Notes under the pieces: model-generated
Told to the model about the DNA's origin: nothing
What the model saw: the letters and a program-made list of their open reading frames with translations, nothing else
Database searches by the model: none
Part shown: piece by piece, positions 41,895 to 51,057 of the stretch
Numbering within the stretch: position 1 is the first letter of the stretch
Layout of the letters: the number at the start of each line of letters is the position of its first letter
Position numbers and translations under genes: made by a program
Origin: Pseudomonas sp. BSw22131
GTDB taxonomy: Bacteria; Pseudomonadota; Gammaproteobacteria; Pseudomonadales; Pseudomonadaceae
Reading direction: 5' to 3'
NCBI RefSeq assembly: GCF_026810445.1
Contig: NZ_CP113949.1
Location: forward strand, 4,402,001-4,466,000
DNA: 64,000 nt

Positions 41895-43406
41895 ATGGAT
41901 ACTCTTGGCTATCTCGGGCAGGGCTTCGGCGTTGCGCTGACCCCGTACAACCTCATTACCGCGCTTTCCGGCACGCTGATCGGCACCGTCGTCGGCCTGC
42001 TTCCAGGCCTTGGACCAATCAACGGCGTGGCGCTGTTGATCCCCATCGCTTTCGCCTTGGGCTTACCGCCCGAGTCGGCATTGATCCTGCTGGCAGCGGT
42101 TTACCTGGGCTGTGAATACGGCGGCCGCATCAGTTCGATCCTGCTGAACATCCCGGGCGAGGCGTCCACCGTCATGACGACTCTGGACGGCTATCCGATG
42201 GCCCGACAAGGGCTGGCTGGCGTCGCGTTGTCTTTGTCCGCATGGAGTTCGTTCATTGGCGCATTCATCGCCACCTGCGGCATGGTGCTGTTCGCGCCGT
42301 TGCTGGCCAAATGGGCCATCGCCTTCGGACCGGCTGAATACTTCGTGCTCATGGTGTTCGCAATCGTGTGTCTGGGCGGCATGGCCGGGGACAGGCCGCT
42401 GAAAACCTTCGTTGCGGCGCTGATCGGGCTGTTTCTGTCGACCATCGGTATAGACGCCAACAGCGGCGTGTACCGCTTCACCGGAGATAACATCCACCTG
42501 GCTGACGGCATTCAGTTCGTGGTGCTGGTGCTGGGCTTGTTCTCGGTGAGTGAAATCCTGTTGCTGCTGGAAAAAACCCATCGTGGCCAGGAAGCCGTCA
42601 AAGCCACCGGCCGCATGATGTTCAATCTCAAAGAAGCCGGCGCGGTGTTCACCGTCAATCTGCGCTGCGGCCTTTTGGGTTTCATCATGGGGGTGCTGCC
42701 GGGCGCGGGCGCTACGCTCGCCAGTGCAGTGGCCTACATGACCGAGAAAAAAATCGCCGGTAAGGATGGGAAGTTCGGTCAAGGCGACATGCGCGGCCTG
42801 GCAGCACCTGAAACGGCCATCGGTGGCGCGGCCTGTGGTGCGCTCGTGCCGATGCTGACGCTGGGTGTTCCGGGTTCAGGCACCACTGCGGTGATGATCG
42901 GCGCACTGTCGCTTTACAACATCACGCCAGGACCGCTGTTGTTTCAGCAGCAGCCTGATCTGGTCTGGGGTCTGATCGCGTCGCTGTTTGTTGCCAACGT
43001 CATGCTGGTGATCCTCAACATCCCGATGATCCGCATCTTCACGCGCATCCTCGCCGTGCCGAACTGGGCGCTGGTGCCGGTGATCGCGATCATCACCGGG
43101 ATTGGCGTCTACGCGGTGCACGCCACCACCTTCGATCTGTTCCTGATGGTCGCTATCGGCATCTTCGGCTACATCCTGCGCAAGCTGGACTTCCCTCTGT
43201 CGCCGATTTTGTTGGGTTTCATCCTGGGCGGTCTGATGGAACAGAACCTGCGTCGGGCGCTGTCGATCTCCAACGGTGCACTGGATATCCTCTGGTCGAG
43301 CCCGATCACCCTCGGTGTCTGGGTGCTGACTTTGATCATGCTGGCCTTCCCAGTGATACGTATCTGGCGCAAGCGTTCACAGCGTCGCGATTTGGCGAAT
43401 GTCTGA
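41895..43406 (+). CDS. tctA: tripartite tricarboxylate transporter permease TctA
   Basis: A 503-residue, about 12-helix permease. The duplicated family motifs are visible: GLLPGLGPINGVALL near the N-terminus and GVLPGAGATLASAVAYM in the second half, plus ALVPMLTLGVPGSGTTAVM. It forms the transport channel with TctB and uses substrate from TctC. Its last 8 bases overlap the AbrB-family gene. Confidence 0.95.
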   Translation: MDTLGYLGQGFGVALTPYNLITALSGTLIGTVVGLLPGLGPINGVALLIPIAFALGLPPESALILLAAVYLGCEYGGRISSILLNIPGEASTVMTTLDGYPMARQGLAGVALSLSAWSSFIGAFIATCGMVLFAPLLAKWAIAFGPAEYFVLMVFAIVCLGGMAGDRPLKTFVAALIGLFLSTIGIDANSGVYRFTGDNIHLADGIQFVVLVLGLFSVSEILLLLEKTHRGQEAVKATGRMMFNLKEAGAVFTVNLRCGLLGFIMGVLPGAGATLASAVAYMTEKKIAGKDGKFGQGDMRGLAAPETAIGGAACGALVPMLTLGVPGSGTTAVMIGALSLYNITPGPLLFQQQPDLVWGLIASLFVANVMLVILNIPMIRIFTRILAVPNWALVPVIAIITGIGVYAVHATTFDLFLMVAIGIFGYILRKLDFPLSPILLGFILGGLMEQNLRRALSISNGALDILWSSPITLGVWVLTLIMLAFPVIRIWRKRSQRRDLANV

Positions 43407-44430
43407 CAGGCCGTCAATCACGTGGTGGGGCACACCACTGGTCGGCCTGTTGGGCGGCTACCTCGCCAGCCAGGTCGGCTGGCCATTGCCATGGATGGTC
43501 GGCTCGCTGCTAGCGATCATCCTGGTGCGCTGCCTCACACCGTGGCAACTTGCTGAAATACCCGGCGGCCGCAAATGCGGCCAATGGGTAGTCGGCATCG
43601 GCATTGGCCTGCACTTCACCCCCGTCGTTATCGAACAAGTCCTCTCGCATTTTGGTTTGATCTTCATTGGCGCACTGGTCACCAGCGTTTCCAGCGTGGT
43701 CGGGGTGTGGCTGATGCTGCGCACCGGCGAAGACCGCGCCACGGCATTCTTCTCCAGCATGCCGGGCGGCTCGGGGGAAATGGTCAACCTGGGCGCACGC
43801 AATGGCGCCATCCTCAGCAACGTTGCGGCCGGCCAAAGCCTGCGCGTACTGGCCGTGGTGCTCTGCGTGCCGGCCATCTTCAAATACCTGTTGGAAGCCA
43901 AGGCGCCAGTCCTGCAACCAGTTGCGGTGGACTGGATGTGGCTGGCGATTTTGTTCCCCGCAGGCGCTGCGATGGCGTTGTTGTGGCAGCGCTTGAAGCA
44001 GCCCAATCCATGGCTGTTCGGGCCGTTGCTGGTAAGCGCCGTGGTCAGCGTGAGCTGTGACCTGCATATCGGCTTGCCCAACGGCGGCAGCCAGATCGGG
44101 CAATGGCTGATAGGCAGCGGGCTGGGCTGTCACTTCAACCGGGCGTTCTTTCGGCGGGCGCCTTCATTCATCGGTCGCACGTTGATCGGTACAGCGCTGA
44201 CGATGATCATCGCGGCCGCGTCTGCTTTGATCCTCAGCACATTGACGCTGCTGGATCTGCGGTCTCTGACACTGGGCATGATGCCCGGCGGCATTGCTGA
44301 AATGAGCCTGACCGCCGAAGTCCTGCAACTGTCCGTGCCACTGGTAACGGCCATGCAAGTGATGCGCTTGTTGTTCGTGCTGTTTCTGGCAGAGCCGTTA
44401 TTCCGGTACTGGAACCGGCGGATTGTCTGA
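43399..44430 (+). CDS. AbrB family membrane protein (putative transporter)
   Basis: A 343-residue, about ten-helix protein of two related halves. The repeated motif is PGGSGEMVNLGARNG in the first half and MPGGIAEMSLTAEVL in the second, as in the AbrB (formerly ammonia-monooxygenase-regulator-like) family. Function is unproven; transport is likely from the topology. It overlaps tctA by 8 bp, so it belongs to the tct operon and may move a related acid. Confidence 0.82.
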   Translation: MSDRPSITWWGTPLVGLLGGYLASQVGWPLPWMVGSLLAIILVRCLTPWQLAEIPGGRKCGQWVVGIGIGLHFTPVVIEQVLSHFGLIFIGALVTSVSSVVGVWLMLRTGEDRATAFFSSMPGGSGEMVNLGARNGAILSNVAAGQSLRVLAVVLCVPAIFKYLLEAKAPVLQPVAVDWMWLAILFPAGAAMALLWQRLKQPNPWLFGPLLVSAVVSVSCDLHIGLPNGGSQIGQWLIGSGLGCHFNRAFFRRAPSFIGRTLIGTALTMIIAAASALILSTLTLLDLRSLTLGMMPGGIAEMSLTAEVLQLSVPLVTAMQVMRLLFVLFLAEPLFRYWNRRIV

Positions 44431-44458
44431 CCGACGCAAATCATTGTGTAGGGGATGA

Positions 44459-45154
44459 CTAAACAGTGGGCGGCAACCGCCACTCGATGGGTGCGATGCC
44501 GTTCTGTTCCAGAAACTTGTTGGCCTTGCTGAAATGGCCGCAGCCTAGAAAGCCCTTGTACGCCGACAGCGGTGACGGGTGAACCGAGGTCAGCACCAAA
44601 TGCTTGGTCGCGTCGATCAGCTTCTGTTTGCTTTGCGCATGAGCGCCCCACAGCAAAAACACCAGATGCGGCTGGTTGGCGCTAACGGCCTCGATCACTT
44701 TGTCGGTGAAATGCTGCCAGCCCTTTCCGGCATGTGACGCCGCATTGGCGCGCTCGACAGTCAGGGTGGTGTTGAGCATCAGCACGCCTTGATCGGCCCA
44801 GGACTGCAGATACCCATGGTTCGGGATGTCGATGTTGAGGTCGCGCTTGAGCTCTTTGTAGATGTTGACCAGCGACGGTGGCGCCGGCACGCCCGATTGC
44901 ACCGAAAAACACAGCCCGTGAGCCTGACCCGGCCCGTGATAAGGGTCCTGCCCCAGAATCACCACCTTCACGTTGTCCATCGGCGTGGAGTTCAGCGCGT
45001 TGAAGATCAGCGGCCCCGGCGGATAAATCTCTTTGCCTGCCGTATGCTCCTGGCGCAGAAACTCACGCAGCGCATCCATGTAGGGCTTTTCGAATTCTTC
45101 GCGCAGCGCGTGCTTCCAACTGGGCTCGAGTTTGATGCGGTCATCGCTTGTCAT
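44459..45154 (-). CDS. ung: uracil-DNA glycosylase
   Basis: A 231-residue base-excision repair enzyme. The catalytic loop [13 protein letters not shown] carries Asp 70, and the Leu-intercalation loop [13 protein letters not shown] is intact. ATG 45154 (MTSDDR) is the conserved start; ATG 45175 is an alternative. It is convergent with the tct operon, 28 bp away. Confidence 0.96.
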   Translation of the reverse strand: MTSDDRIKLEPSWKHALREEFEKPYMDALREFLRQEHTAGKEIYPPGPLIFNALNSTPMDNVKVVILGQDPYHGPGQAHGLCFSVQSGVPAPPSLVNIYKELKRDLNIDIPNHGYLQSWADQGVLMLNTTLTVERANAASHAGKGWQHFTDKVIEAVSANQPHLVFLLWGAHAQSKQKLIDATKHLVLTSVHPSPLSAYKGFLGCGHFSKANKFLEQNGIAPIEWRLPPTV

Positions 45155-45325
45155 GGTGTCGTCCGGCAAAATCAATGGGCGGACTTTAGGGGCTGCTGCC
45201 CATTATTTCCAGTACGGCGCACCCAGGTTTTCCTACACTCTCCCTCAGGCAAGCTGTGCAACGTCGCCGCACCTGGAGGACTCACAACCTTGAACGGTGC
45301 TCCGTACCACTGATAAGAGGTCACG

Positions 45326-46438
45326 ATGAATCTGCAATTCGAAGAGCTTACCGGCACTGACGGCGCCCGCCTCGGCATCGCCAGTCTGGACGCGGAACAC
45401 TCACTTAATGCCCTGTCGCTGCCCATGATTCTGGCGCTTCAAGACAAGCTCGACGCATGGGCCAGCGACCCGCACATTGTCTGCGTGTTGCTGCGCGGCA
45501 ACGGGCAGAAAGCCTTTTGTGCCGGTGGTGACGTCCGAGCACTGGTAGAGGCCGGCCACGCCCATAAAGGCCAGGTCCCACCGCTGGCGGCGCAGTTCTT
45601 CGCCGCTGAATACCGCTTGGACTACTCGCTGCACACCTACCCCAAACCGCTCATTTGCTGGGGCCATGGCTACGTACTGGGTGGCGGCATGGGCCTGTTG
45701 CAAGGCGCCAGCATTCGGGTAGTCACTCCGAGCAGCCGCCTGGCAATGCCGGAAGTCAGCATCGGTTTGTACCCTGACGTGGGGGCCAGTTGGTTCCTGT
45801 CCAGGCTGCCGGGCAAGCTGGGGTTGTTCCTGGGCCTTACCGGCGCCCACATCAATGGCCGCGACGCTCTGGATCTGGACCTGGCCGACCGGTTTCTGCT
45901 GGATGATCAGCAGGAAGAGATGATCGAGCGGTTACTGCAACTGAACTGGCAGGAACAAACCGCCATGCAGCTCAACAGTCTGTTCAAGGCGTTGCAGCAG
46001 GAAGCGCTGCCACAACTGCCCCCGGCGCAGTGGCTGCCGCGTCGGCAGAAGATCGACCAGATGCTGGATATCGCTGACGTCAGTTGCGCCTGCAACGCTA
46101 TCAGGCTTCAACTCAATGGCAGCGATGAGTTGCTGGCAAAAGCGGCAAAAACCCTCACCGAGGGCTGCCCGATGACGGCGCATCTGGTGTGGGAACAAAT
46201 CGCCCGGGCCCGGCACATGTCGCTGGCGCAGGTGTTCCAGATGGAATACACCATGAGCCTCAATTGCTGCCGTCATCCCGAATTCAGTGAAGGGGTGCGT
46301 GCGCGGCTGATCGACAAGGATCACAAGCCGCACTGGCATTGGCAAGACGTCGCCTCCATTCCACTGGCGGTGGTGGACGCGCATTTCGAAAAGGCGTGGG
46401 AAGGACGGCATCCACTGGCGGATTTGTCTGAGTATTGA
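45326..46438 (+). CDS. enoyl-CoA hydratase/isomerase family protein, 3-hydroxyisobutyryl-CoA hydrolase-like
   Basis: A 370-residue crotonase-fold enzyme. Its length, the AFCAGGDVRAL oxyanion segment, the GGGMGLLQG loop and the catalytic Glu in AMPEVSIGLYPDVGASWFLSRLPG fit 3-hydroxyisobutyryl-CoA hydrolases of valine breakdown better than short enoyl-CoA hydratases. No other valine genes are adjacent, so the physiological substrate is uncertain. A strong terminator follows. Confidence 0.85.
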   Translation: MNLQFEELTGTDGARLGIASLDAEHSLNALSLPMILALQDKLDAWASDPHIVCVLLRGNGQKAFCAGGDVRALVEAGHAHKGQVPPLAAQFFAAEYRLDYSLHTYPKPLICWGHGYVLGGGMGLLQGASIRVVTPSSRLAMPEVSIGLYPDVGASWFLSRLPGKLGLFLGLTGAHINGRDALDLDLADRFLLDDQQEEMIERLLQLNWQEQTAMQLNSLFKALQQEALPQLPPAQWLPRRQKIDQMLDIADVSCACNAIRLQLNGSDELLAKAAKTLTEGCPMTAHLVWEQIARARHMSLAQVFQMEYTMSLNCCRHPEFSEGVRARLIDKDHKPHWHWQDVASIPLAVVDAHFEKAWEGRHPLADLSEY

Positions 46439-46568
46439 TGCCCACTGATCGCGACCGTCGTTGCAGGAAGTGACGAGCCGCGCGAGGCTGCGATACGGTC
46501 CGCCTGACAAACCGCAATCGCGGCCTCGCTCTGGCTCGTCAGCTCAGGGTGACCTGGTAACCAAACAT

Positions 46569-46604
46569 AAAGAAAGGCGCTCCGACGAGCGCCTTTCTTT
46601 GTTC
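46569..46604. terminator. bidirectional terminator
   Basis: A perfect 14-bp stem (46569-46582 with 46587-46600) around a 4-base loop, ending in TTTCTTTG on one strand and AAA-rich sequence on the other. It separates the convergent hydratase-family gene and glycine-rich lipoprotein gene. Confidence 0.92.
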
Positions 46605-46609
46605 AGGCT

Positions 46610-47173
46610 TCAGCGATTGCCGCCGCCTGGTCCGCCATGGCCACCGTTACCGAAATTGCCGTCCTGGCGCATATTGCCGCCGCTCGGACGGCCTGGGCGC
46701 GGGCCTGGTTGATGTCCACCGCCGCCACCGGGATTGCCGTTCCAGCCAGGGCGTGGGCCACCGCCTCCTGGCGGTCGGCCGGGTTGATATCCAGAACCGG
46801 GGCGAGGGCCGCCGCCATTCCAGCCTCCTGGCCGTGGGCCGCCATACCCCGGACGAGGCCCTTGATATCCACCGCCATAGCCTGGGCGCGGACCTTGATA
46901 ACCACCGCCGTACGGGCGACCACCATAGCCGTTGTAATAACGCGGCGGTGGCGCGTAATAACGTGGCGCTACGTAAACATCACGCCGATACGAGCGGTAG
47001 CCGCCGTCATAAATATAGGTGCTGCCGTACCCGCCTCCGTAAACCGGTTGGGTGTAAACAGGCTGAGCATAGACCGACTGCGAATACACCTCTTGCTGGT
47101 AGTAGCCGGAATCTGCGTAACAACCTGAGAGCGTGGAAGTCATGAAAAGAGTAAGCAGGATTCGTCGATACAT
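46610..47173 (-). CDS. glycine/proline/arginine-rich lipoprotein
   Basis: A 187-residue exported protein with a lipobox (TLSGC, lipid Cys about 18). A Tyr/Gln-Pro-Val repeat region (QSVYAQPVYTQPVYGG) follows, and the C-terminal half is low complexity and built on GYQGPRPGYGG-like units. No enzyme fold is visible; the composition suggests a flexible surface or cell-wall-associated protein. ATG 47173 has GGGAGG upstream. It is divergent from the guanidine operon across 464 bp. Confidence 0.7.
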   Translation of the reverse strand: MYRRILLTLFMTSTLSGCYADSGYYQQEVYSQSVYAQPVYTQPVYGGGYGSTYIYDGGYRSYRRDVYVAPRYYAPPPRYYNGYGGRPYGGGYQGPRPGYGGGYQGPRPGYGGPRPGGWNGGGPRPGSGYQPGRPPGGGGPRPGWNGNPGGGGGHQPGPRPGRPSGGNMRQDGNFGNGGHGGPGGGNR

Positions 47174-47285
47174 GGCGGCCTCCCGGACCGCGGTAGGGCT
47201 CAAACCAGCGACGCTGGTCGGCATCCGCCAAGCAACTGACGGACAATCGATAAGACTGCAATTTCATGACCAAGTGCCCCGCCAC

Positions 47286-47321
47286 GCACCGTTACCGCCA
47301 GACGGCGCCCCGCGACGGTGC
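47286..47321. promoter_or_regulatory. GCACCGT / ACGGTGC inverted repeat upstream of the guanidine operon
   Basis: Half-sites at 47286-47292 and 47315-47321 lie about 90-125 bp upstream of the sigma-54-like promoter, the distance expected for an enhancer. The GCACC/GGTGC arms recall NtrC sites, but the 22-bp spacing is too wide for a standard one. Weak candidate. Confidence 0.3.
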
Positions 47322-47407
47322 ACTGAATCGACCCTGAAATCGTCATCCTCAGACTTTCACCCCCCTCGCCATGCAGCTATCCCGCACCCCGTATGGCTTG
47401 CAGCGAA

Positions 47408-47424
47408 TTGGCACAACTCTCGCT
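47408..47424 (+). promoter_or_regulatory. sigma-54-like promoter of the guanidine operon
   Basis: TTGGCACAACTCTCGCT has the invariant GG (47410-47411) and GC (47422-47423) exactly 10 bases apart, with six of six matches to TTGGCA. The expected transcript start, near 47435, lies about 45 bp before the riboswitch. It fits nitrogen control of guanidine use. Confidence 0.65.
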
Positions 47425-47477
47425 TAAGAAACCTCCGTGCAGGAGTCAATACCGGTTCGCGGCACCACAATTTGCAA

Positions 47478-47592
47478 TAGCCGACTAGGGTTCCGGCTCG
47501 CGATTCGCGAGTGGCTGGTCCGAGAGTTGGCGACCTCCAGTAGAGGTTACACGGCGGGATAAAAGCCCGGGAGACAGGACACCAGTGGTGTC
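47478..47592 (+). ncRNA. guanidine-I (ykkC) riboswitch
   Basis: The conserved ykkC class I blocks occur in order: CTAGGGTTCCG (47485-47495), a GC hairpin, CTGGTCCGAGAG (47515-47526), a second hairpin, then ACACGGCGGGAT and AAAGCCCGGGAGA (to about 47574). A GACACC-AGT-GGTGTC hairpin follows at 47578-47592, then a CCCCTTTT stretch that may be the expression platform. It senses free guanidine and turns on downstream genes. It is 46 bp from the first gene, a transporter of guanidine-linked type. Confidence 0.92.
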
Positions 47593-47637
47593 GCCGTACT
47601 CCTGACCGCCCCTTTTCGCTACTGGAGATTGTTCACC

Positions 47638-48705
47638 ATGCAAAAGTCCCGTCTTATCGGCTTGCTTACCGCAAGCGTCTTCGCAGCACTGAGCCTCTCG
47701 GCCACCGCCGCCCCCAAGAAAGACTTCAACGTCTGCTGGACCATTTACGCTGGCTGGATGCCGTGGGAATACGCTGGCACCCAAGGCATCGTCGACAAGT
47801 GGGCCAAGAAGTACGACATCAACATCAAAGTCACGCAGCTCAACGACTACGTCGAATCGATCAACCAATACACCGCTGGCCAGTTCGACGGCTGCACCAT
47901 GACCAACATGGACGCGCTGACCATCCCCGCTGCCGGCGGCGTTGAAAGCACCGCACTGATCGTCAGCGACTTCTCCAACGGCAACGACGGGATCGTGATC
48001 AAGGGCGAAGGCAAGAAAGTTGCCGACCTCAAAGGCATGGACGTCAATCTGGTCGAGCTGTCGGTTTCCCACTACCTGCTGGCACGCGCGCTGGATACCG
48101 TCGATCTAACCGAAAAAGACCTGAAAGTCGTCAACACCTCCGACGCCGACATCGCTGCCGCTTTCAATACCAGTGACGTCAAGGCAGTCACCACCTGGAA
48201 CCCGATGCTGTCGGAAATCAAGACCAAGCCAGGTGTTACCGAAGTGTTCGATTCGAGCAAGATCCCTGGCGAGATCATGGACATGATGGTGGTCAACACC
48301 CAGACCCTGAAAGACAACCCGAATCTGGGCAAAGCCCTGACCGGCGCGTGGTTCGAAGTGATGGACACCATGAACGCCAAGACCGCTGCGTCCACCGCCG
48401 TACTTGAGCACATGGCAAAGGCGTCCGGCACTGACCTTGAGGGCTTCAAGTCGCAACTGGCGACCACCAAGCTGTTTTTCACGCCCAAAGAAACCCTCGA
48501 GTTCGCCAACAGCAAACAGCTGCCGAGCACCATGCGCAAAGTGGCCGACTTCTCCTTCGACCACGGTTTGCTCGGCGAAGGCGCCAAAGACGCAAGCGCT
48601 GTCGGCATGACCTTCGCAGGCGGCGTGACCGAAGGCGACAAAGGCAACCTCAAGCTGCATTTCGACCCGAGCTACGTGCAGATGGCTGCCGACGGCAAGT
48701 TGTAA
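47638..48705 (+). CDS. ABC transporter substrate-binding protein, guanidine (urea-carboxylase-linked) type
   Basis: A 355-residue periplasmic binding protein of the NitT/TauT-like group. Signal peptide ends near ATA-AP. The opening NVCWTIYAGWMPWEYA and QFDGCTMTNMDALTIPAAGG are typical of the binding proteins encoded with urea carboxylase. Position right behind a guanidine riboswitch indicates guanidine as ligand. ATG 47638 (MQKSR) has GGAGA upstream; the TTG at 47629 is less likely. Confidence 0.92.
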   Translation: MQKSRLIGLLTASVFAALSLSATAAPKKDFNVCWTIYAGWMPWEYAGTQGIVDKWAKKYDINIKVTQLNDYVESINQYTAGQFDGCTMTNMDALTIPAAGGVESTALIVSDFSNGNDGIVIKGEGKKVADLKGMDVNLVELSVSHYLLARALDTVDLTEKDLKVVNTSDADIAAAFNTSDVKAVTTWNPMLSEIKTKPGVTEVFDSSKIPGEIMDMMVVNTQTLKDNPNLGKALTGAWFEVMDTMNAKTAASTAVLEHMAKASGTDLEGFKSQLATTKLFFTPKETLEFANSKQLPSTMRKVADFSFDHGLLGEGAKDASAVGMTFAGGVTEGDKGNLKLHFDPSYVQMAADGKL

Positions 48706-48732
48706 ACCGCTAATCGTTCAAAGGTCATTGCC

Positions 48733-49548
48733 ATGCGCTTGATTAACCGCCGTCCGGATCGCGCCAGCCGTTTGATTCTGGTGCTCCTGCCGTTCGCCCT
48801 GTTGTTGCTCGCCTATTTCATGGGCTCGGCGACGCGGCTGACGGAAAACCCCAACGACAAGCTGTTGCCCAGCGCAGTGCAAATGACCGATGCAATCAAG
48901 CGTGTCGCGATTGTCCCGGACGCCCGCACCGGCGAATACCTGCTCTGGCAGGACAGCGCCGCCAGCCTTAAACGCCTGGCCATCGGTCTGAGCATCAGCG
49001 CCCTCGTCGGCCTCTGCCTGGGTATCGCGTCGGGCATCCTGCCACTGTTCGGGGCACCGCTTTCGCCGTTGCTGACAGTGCTGTCAATGGTGCCGCCCCT
49101 GGCAATCCTGCCGATTCTGTTCATCGTCTTTGGCTTGGGCGAGCTGTCGAAAGTGATGCTGATCGTGATCGGTATCACGCCGATTCTGGCCCGTGATCTG
49201 GAGCAGCGTGCGCGGGAAATCCCGGTCGAACTGTTGATCAAGGCGCAAACCCTCGGCGCCACGACCTGGACGCTGATCCTGCGCGTGGTGCTGCCGCAAT
49301 TGCTGCCCCGTTTGTTGATTTCATTGCAACTGGTGCTGGGTTCGGCGTGGTTGTTTCTGATCGCCGCTGAAGCCATCGCGTCTACGGACGGCTTGGGTTA
49401 TCGAATCTTTCTGGTGCGCCGTTACCTGGCGATGGACGTGATCCTGCCCTACGTGGTGTGGATCAGCCTGCTCGCCTGGTTGATGGATTGGGGCCTGAAA
49501 GCGCTCACCCGCAAGGCGTTTCCCTGGTACGAAGGAGCCCGCGCATGA
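48733..49548 (+). CDS. ABC transporter permease, guanidine type
   Basis: A 271-residue inner-membrane permease with about six helices. The ATPase-contact loop is seen in LLIKAQTLGATTWTLILRV and the NitT/TauT-type closing region is complete. It ends inside the ATGA of the ATPase gene, so the two are coupled. Confidence 0.92.
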   Translation: MRLINRRPDRASRLILVLLPFALLLLAYFMGSATRLTENPNDKLLPSAVQMTDAIKRVAIVPDARTGEYLLWQDSAASLKRLAIGLSISALVGLCLGIASGILPLFGAPLSPLLTVLSMVPPLAILPILFIVFGLGELSKVMLIVIGITPILARDLEQRAREIPVELLIKAQTLGATTWTLILRVVLPQLLPRLLISLQLVLGSAWLFLIAAEAIASTDGLGYRIFLVRRYLAMDVILPYVVWISLLAWLMDWGLKALTRKAFPWYEGARA

Positions 49549-50309
49549 GCTTCATTTCGGTGAACAACGTCTGGCAACAATACGATGATCAAGTGGTGCT
49601 CGAAGGGCTGAACCTCAGTGTCGCCGAAGGTGAGTTCTGCACGTTGGTTGGCGCATCGGGCTGCGGTAAATCGACGTTTCTGCGCCTGTTGCTGGGTCAG
49701 GAAGTGCCGAGCAAAGGCTCGATTCTGCTGGACGGCAAACCGCTGGCCAGCGAGCCGGATTCCAGTCGCGGCGTGGTGTTTCAACGCTATTCGGTGTTCC
49801 CGCACTTGAGCGTGCTGGACAACGTGGCGCTCGGTCTGGAATTGCCGCGCTCGGCCTTGCTCGGACGTTTGTTCGGCAACGCCAAACGCGAGGCCCGGGA
49901 GCAGGCATCGGTGCTGCTGAACAAAGTCGGCCTCGGCCATTCGCTGGACAAATACCCGACGCAGCTTTCGGGCGGCATGCAGCAGCGGCTGGCGATTGCT
50001 CAGGCGCTGATCATGAAGCCGCGCGTGTTGTTGCTCGACGAACCCTTCGGCGCGCTCGATCCGGGCATCCGCAAAGACATGCACGCGCTGTTGCTGGAGC
50101 TGTGGCGCGAGACCCAACTGACCGTGTTCATGGTCACTCACGACCTGTCCGAAGGCTTCAACCTGGGCACGCGGCTGATGGTCTTCGACAAGGTTCGCCA
50201 CGACCCGCACGCCCCCGGCGCTTATGGCGCCCGCATCACTTACGACATTCCCCTTAACAGCGATCGCCGCGCCGCGCGCGCCGCCTTTGAATCGCTGCAA
50301 ACGGTCTAG
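49545..50309 (+). CDS. ABC transporter ATP-binding protein, guanidine type
   Basis: A 254-residue ATPase. Walker A GASGCGKST, signature LSGGMQQRLAIAQAL, Walker B VLLLDEPFGALD and the switch His in VTHDLSEG are intact. It powers the importer formed with the two preceding genes. ATG 49545 (GAAGGAG upstream) overlaps the permease stop by 4 bp; a longer in-frame start lies inside the permease gene. Confidence 0.93.
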   Translation: MSFISVNNVWQQYDDQVVLEGLNLSVAEGEFCTLVGASGCGKSTFLRLLLGQEVPSKGSILLDGKPLASEPDSSRGVVFQRYSVFPHLSVLDNVALGLELPRSALLGRLFGNAKREAREQASVLLNKVGLGHSLDKYPTQLSGGMQQRLAIAQALIMKPRVLLLDEPFGALDPGIRKDMHALLLELWRETQLTVFMVTHDLSEGFNLGTRLMVFDKVRHDPHAPGAYGARITYDIPLNSDRRAARAAFESLQTV

Positions 50310-50321
50310 AGGACTTTTCAC

Positions 50322-51047
50322 ATGACTGATTCAACCCTGATTTTCCCCGTGTTCGCCGAAGACTTGTTGCCCGGGGGCGGACATCTGTCGTTCGTCCTCA
50401 AGCGCGGTGAATTGCTGCGCCTGACGGACCTCAACGGCAACGCCAACGTCAGTCTGACGATGCTCAATGCCAATGAGAAAACCGAACGCCTGAACCTGCC
50501 CGACAGCCTCAAATGCCAGCACACCGCCAAGCTCACCAGCGGCCATTGCCTGTATTCGGACATGGGCCGGGTGCTGGCGGCGATTACTGCGGACACCTGT
50601 GGCTGGAGCGACAGCATCGGCGGCGTGCTATGCGCTGAAGAAGTCGCTGAAAAATACGGCCAGGGCCGCTATCAGGAGTTGCGCAACGGCTTCTTCCGCA
50701 ACGGCGCCGACAACCTGCTGGTCGAGTTGGGCAAATGGGATCTGGGCCTGGCCGATCTGCTGATGACCCTGAATCTGTTCAGCCGGGTCAACGTCGACGA
50801 TCACGGCGCGCTGGGGTACGTCCCAGGCAATTCCAAAGCCGGCGACTACATCGAGCTGTACGCGCCGATGGACACCTTGATCGTGCTGACCGCGCTGCAA
50901 CATCCGATGGACCCGAACCCGGAATACGCACCGCAGCCGGTCAAGCTGACCTGGATGAAAGCCGACGCCAGTGTGGCGGAGCACTGCCGGACCTCGCGCC
51001 CGGAAAACGTGCGCGGCTTTATCAACACCGCCCGCCTGTTCGCTTGA
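50322..51047 (+). CDS. urea carboxylase-associated protein 2-type subunit of carboxyguanidine deiminase (DUF1989)
   Basis: A 241-residue DUF1989 protein. Conserved Cys-containing blocks [12 protein letters not shown] and LCAEE and the [10 protein letters not shown] region are present. Work on P. syringae and others identified this pair (CgdA/CgdB) as the two subunits of carboxyguanidine deiminase, which turns carboxyguanidine into allophanate and ammonia. I cannot say from sequence alone which subunit name applies. It follows the ATPase by 12 bases. Confidence 0.88.
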   Translation: MTDSTLIFPVFAEDLLPGGGHLSFVLKRGELLRLTDLNGNANVSLTMLNANEKTERLNLPDSLKCQHTAKLTSGHCLYSDMGRVLAAITADTCGWSDSIGGVLCAEEVAEKYGQGRYQELRNGFFRNGADNLLVELGKWDLGLADLLMTLNLFSRVNVDDHGALGYVPGNSKAGDYIELYAPMDTLIVLTALQHPMDPNPEYAPQPVKLTWMKADASVAEHCRTSRPENVRGFINTARLFA

Positions 51048-51057
51048 GGATGACCCC

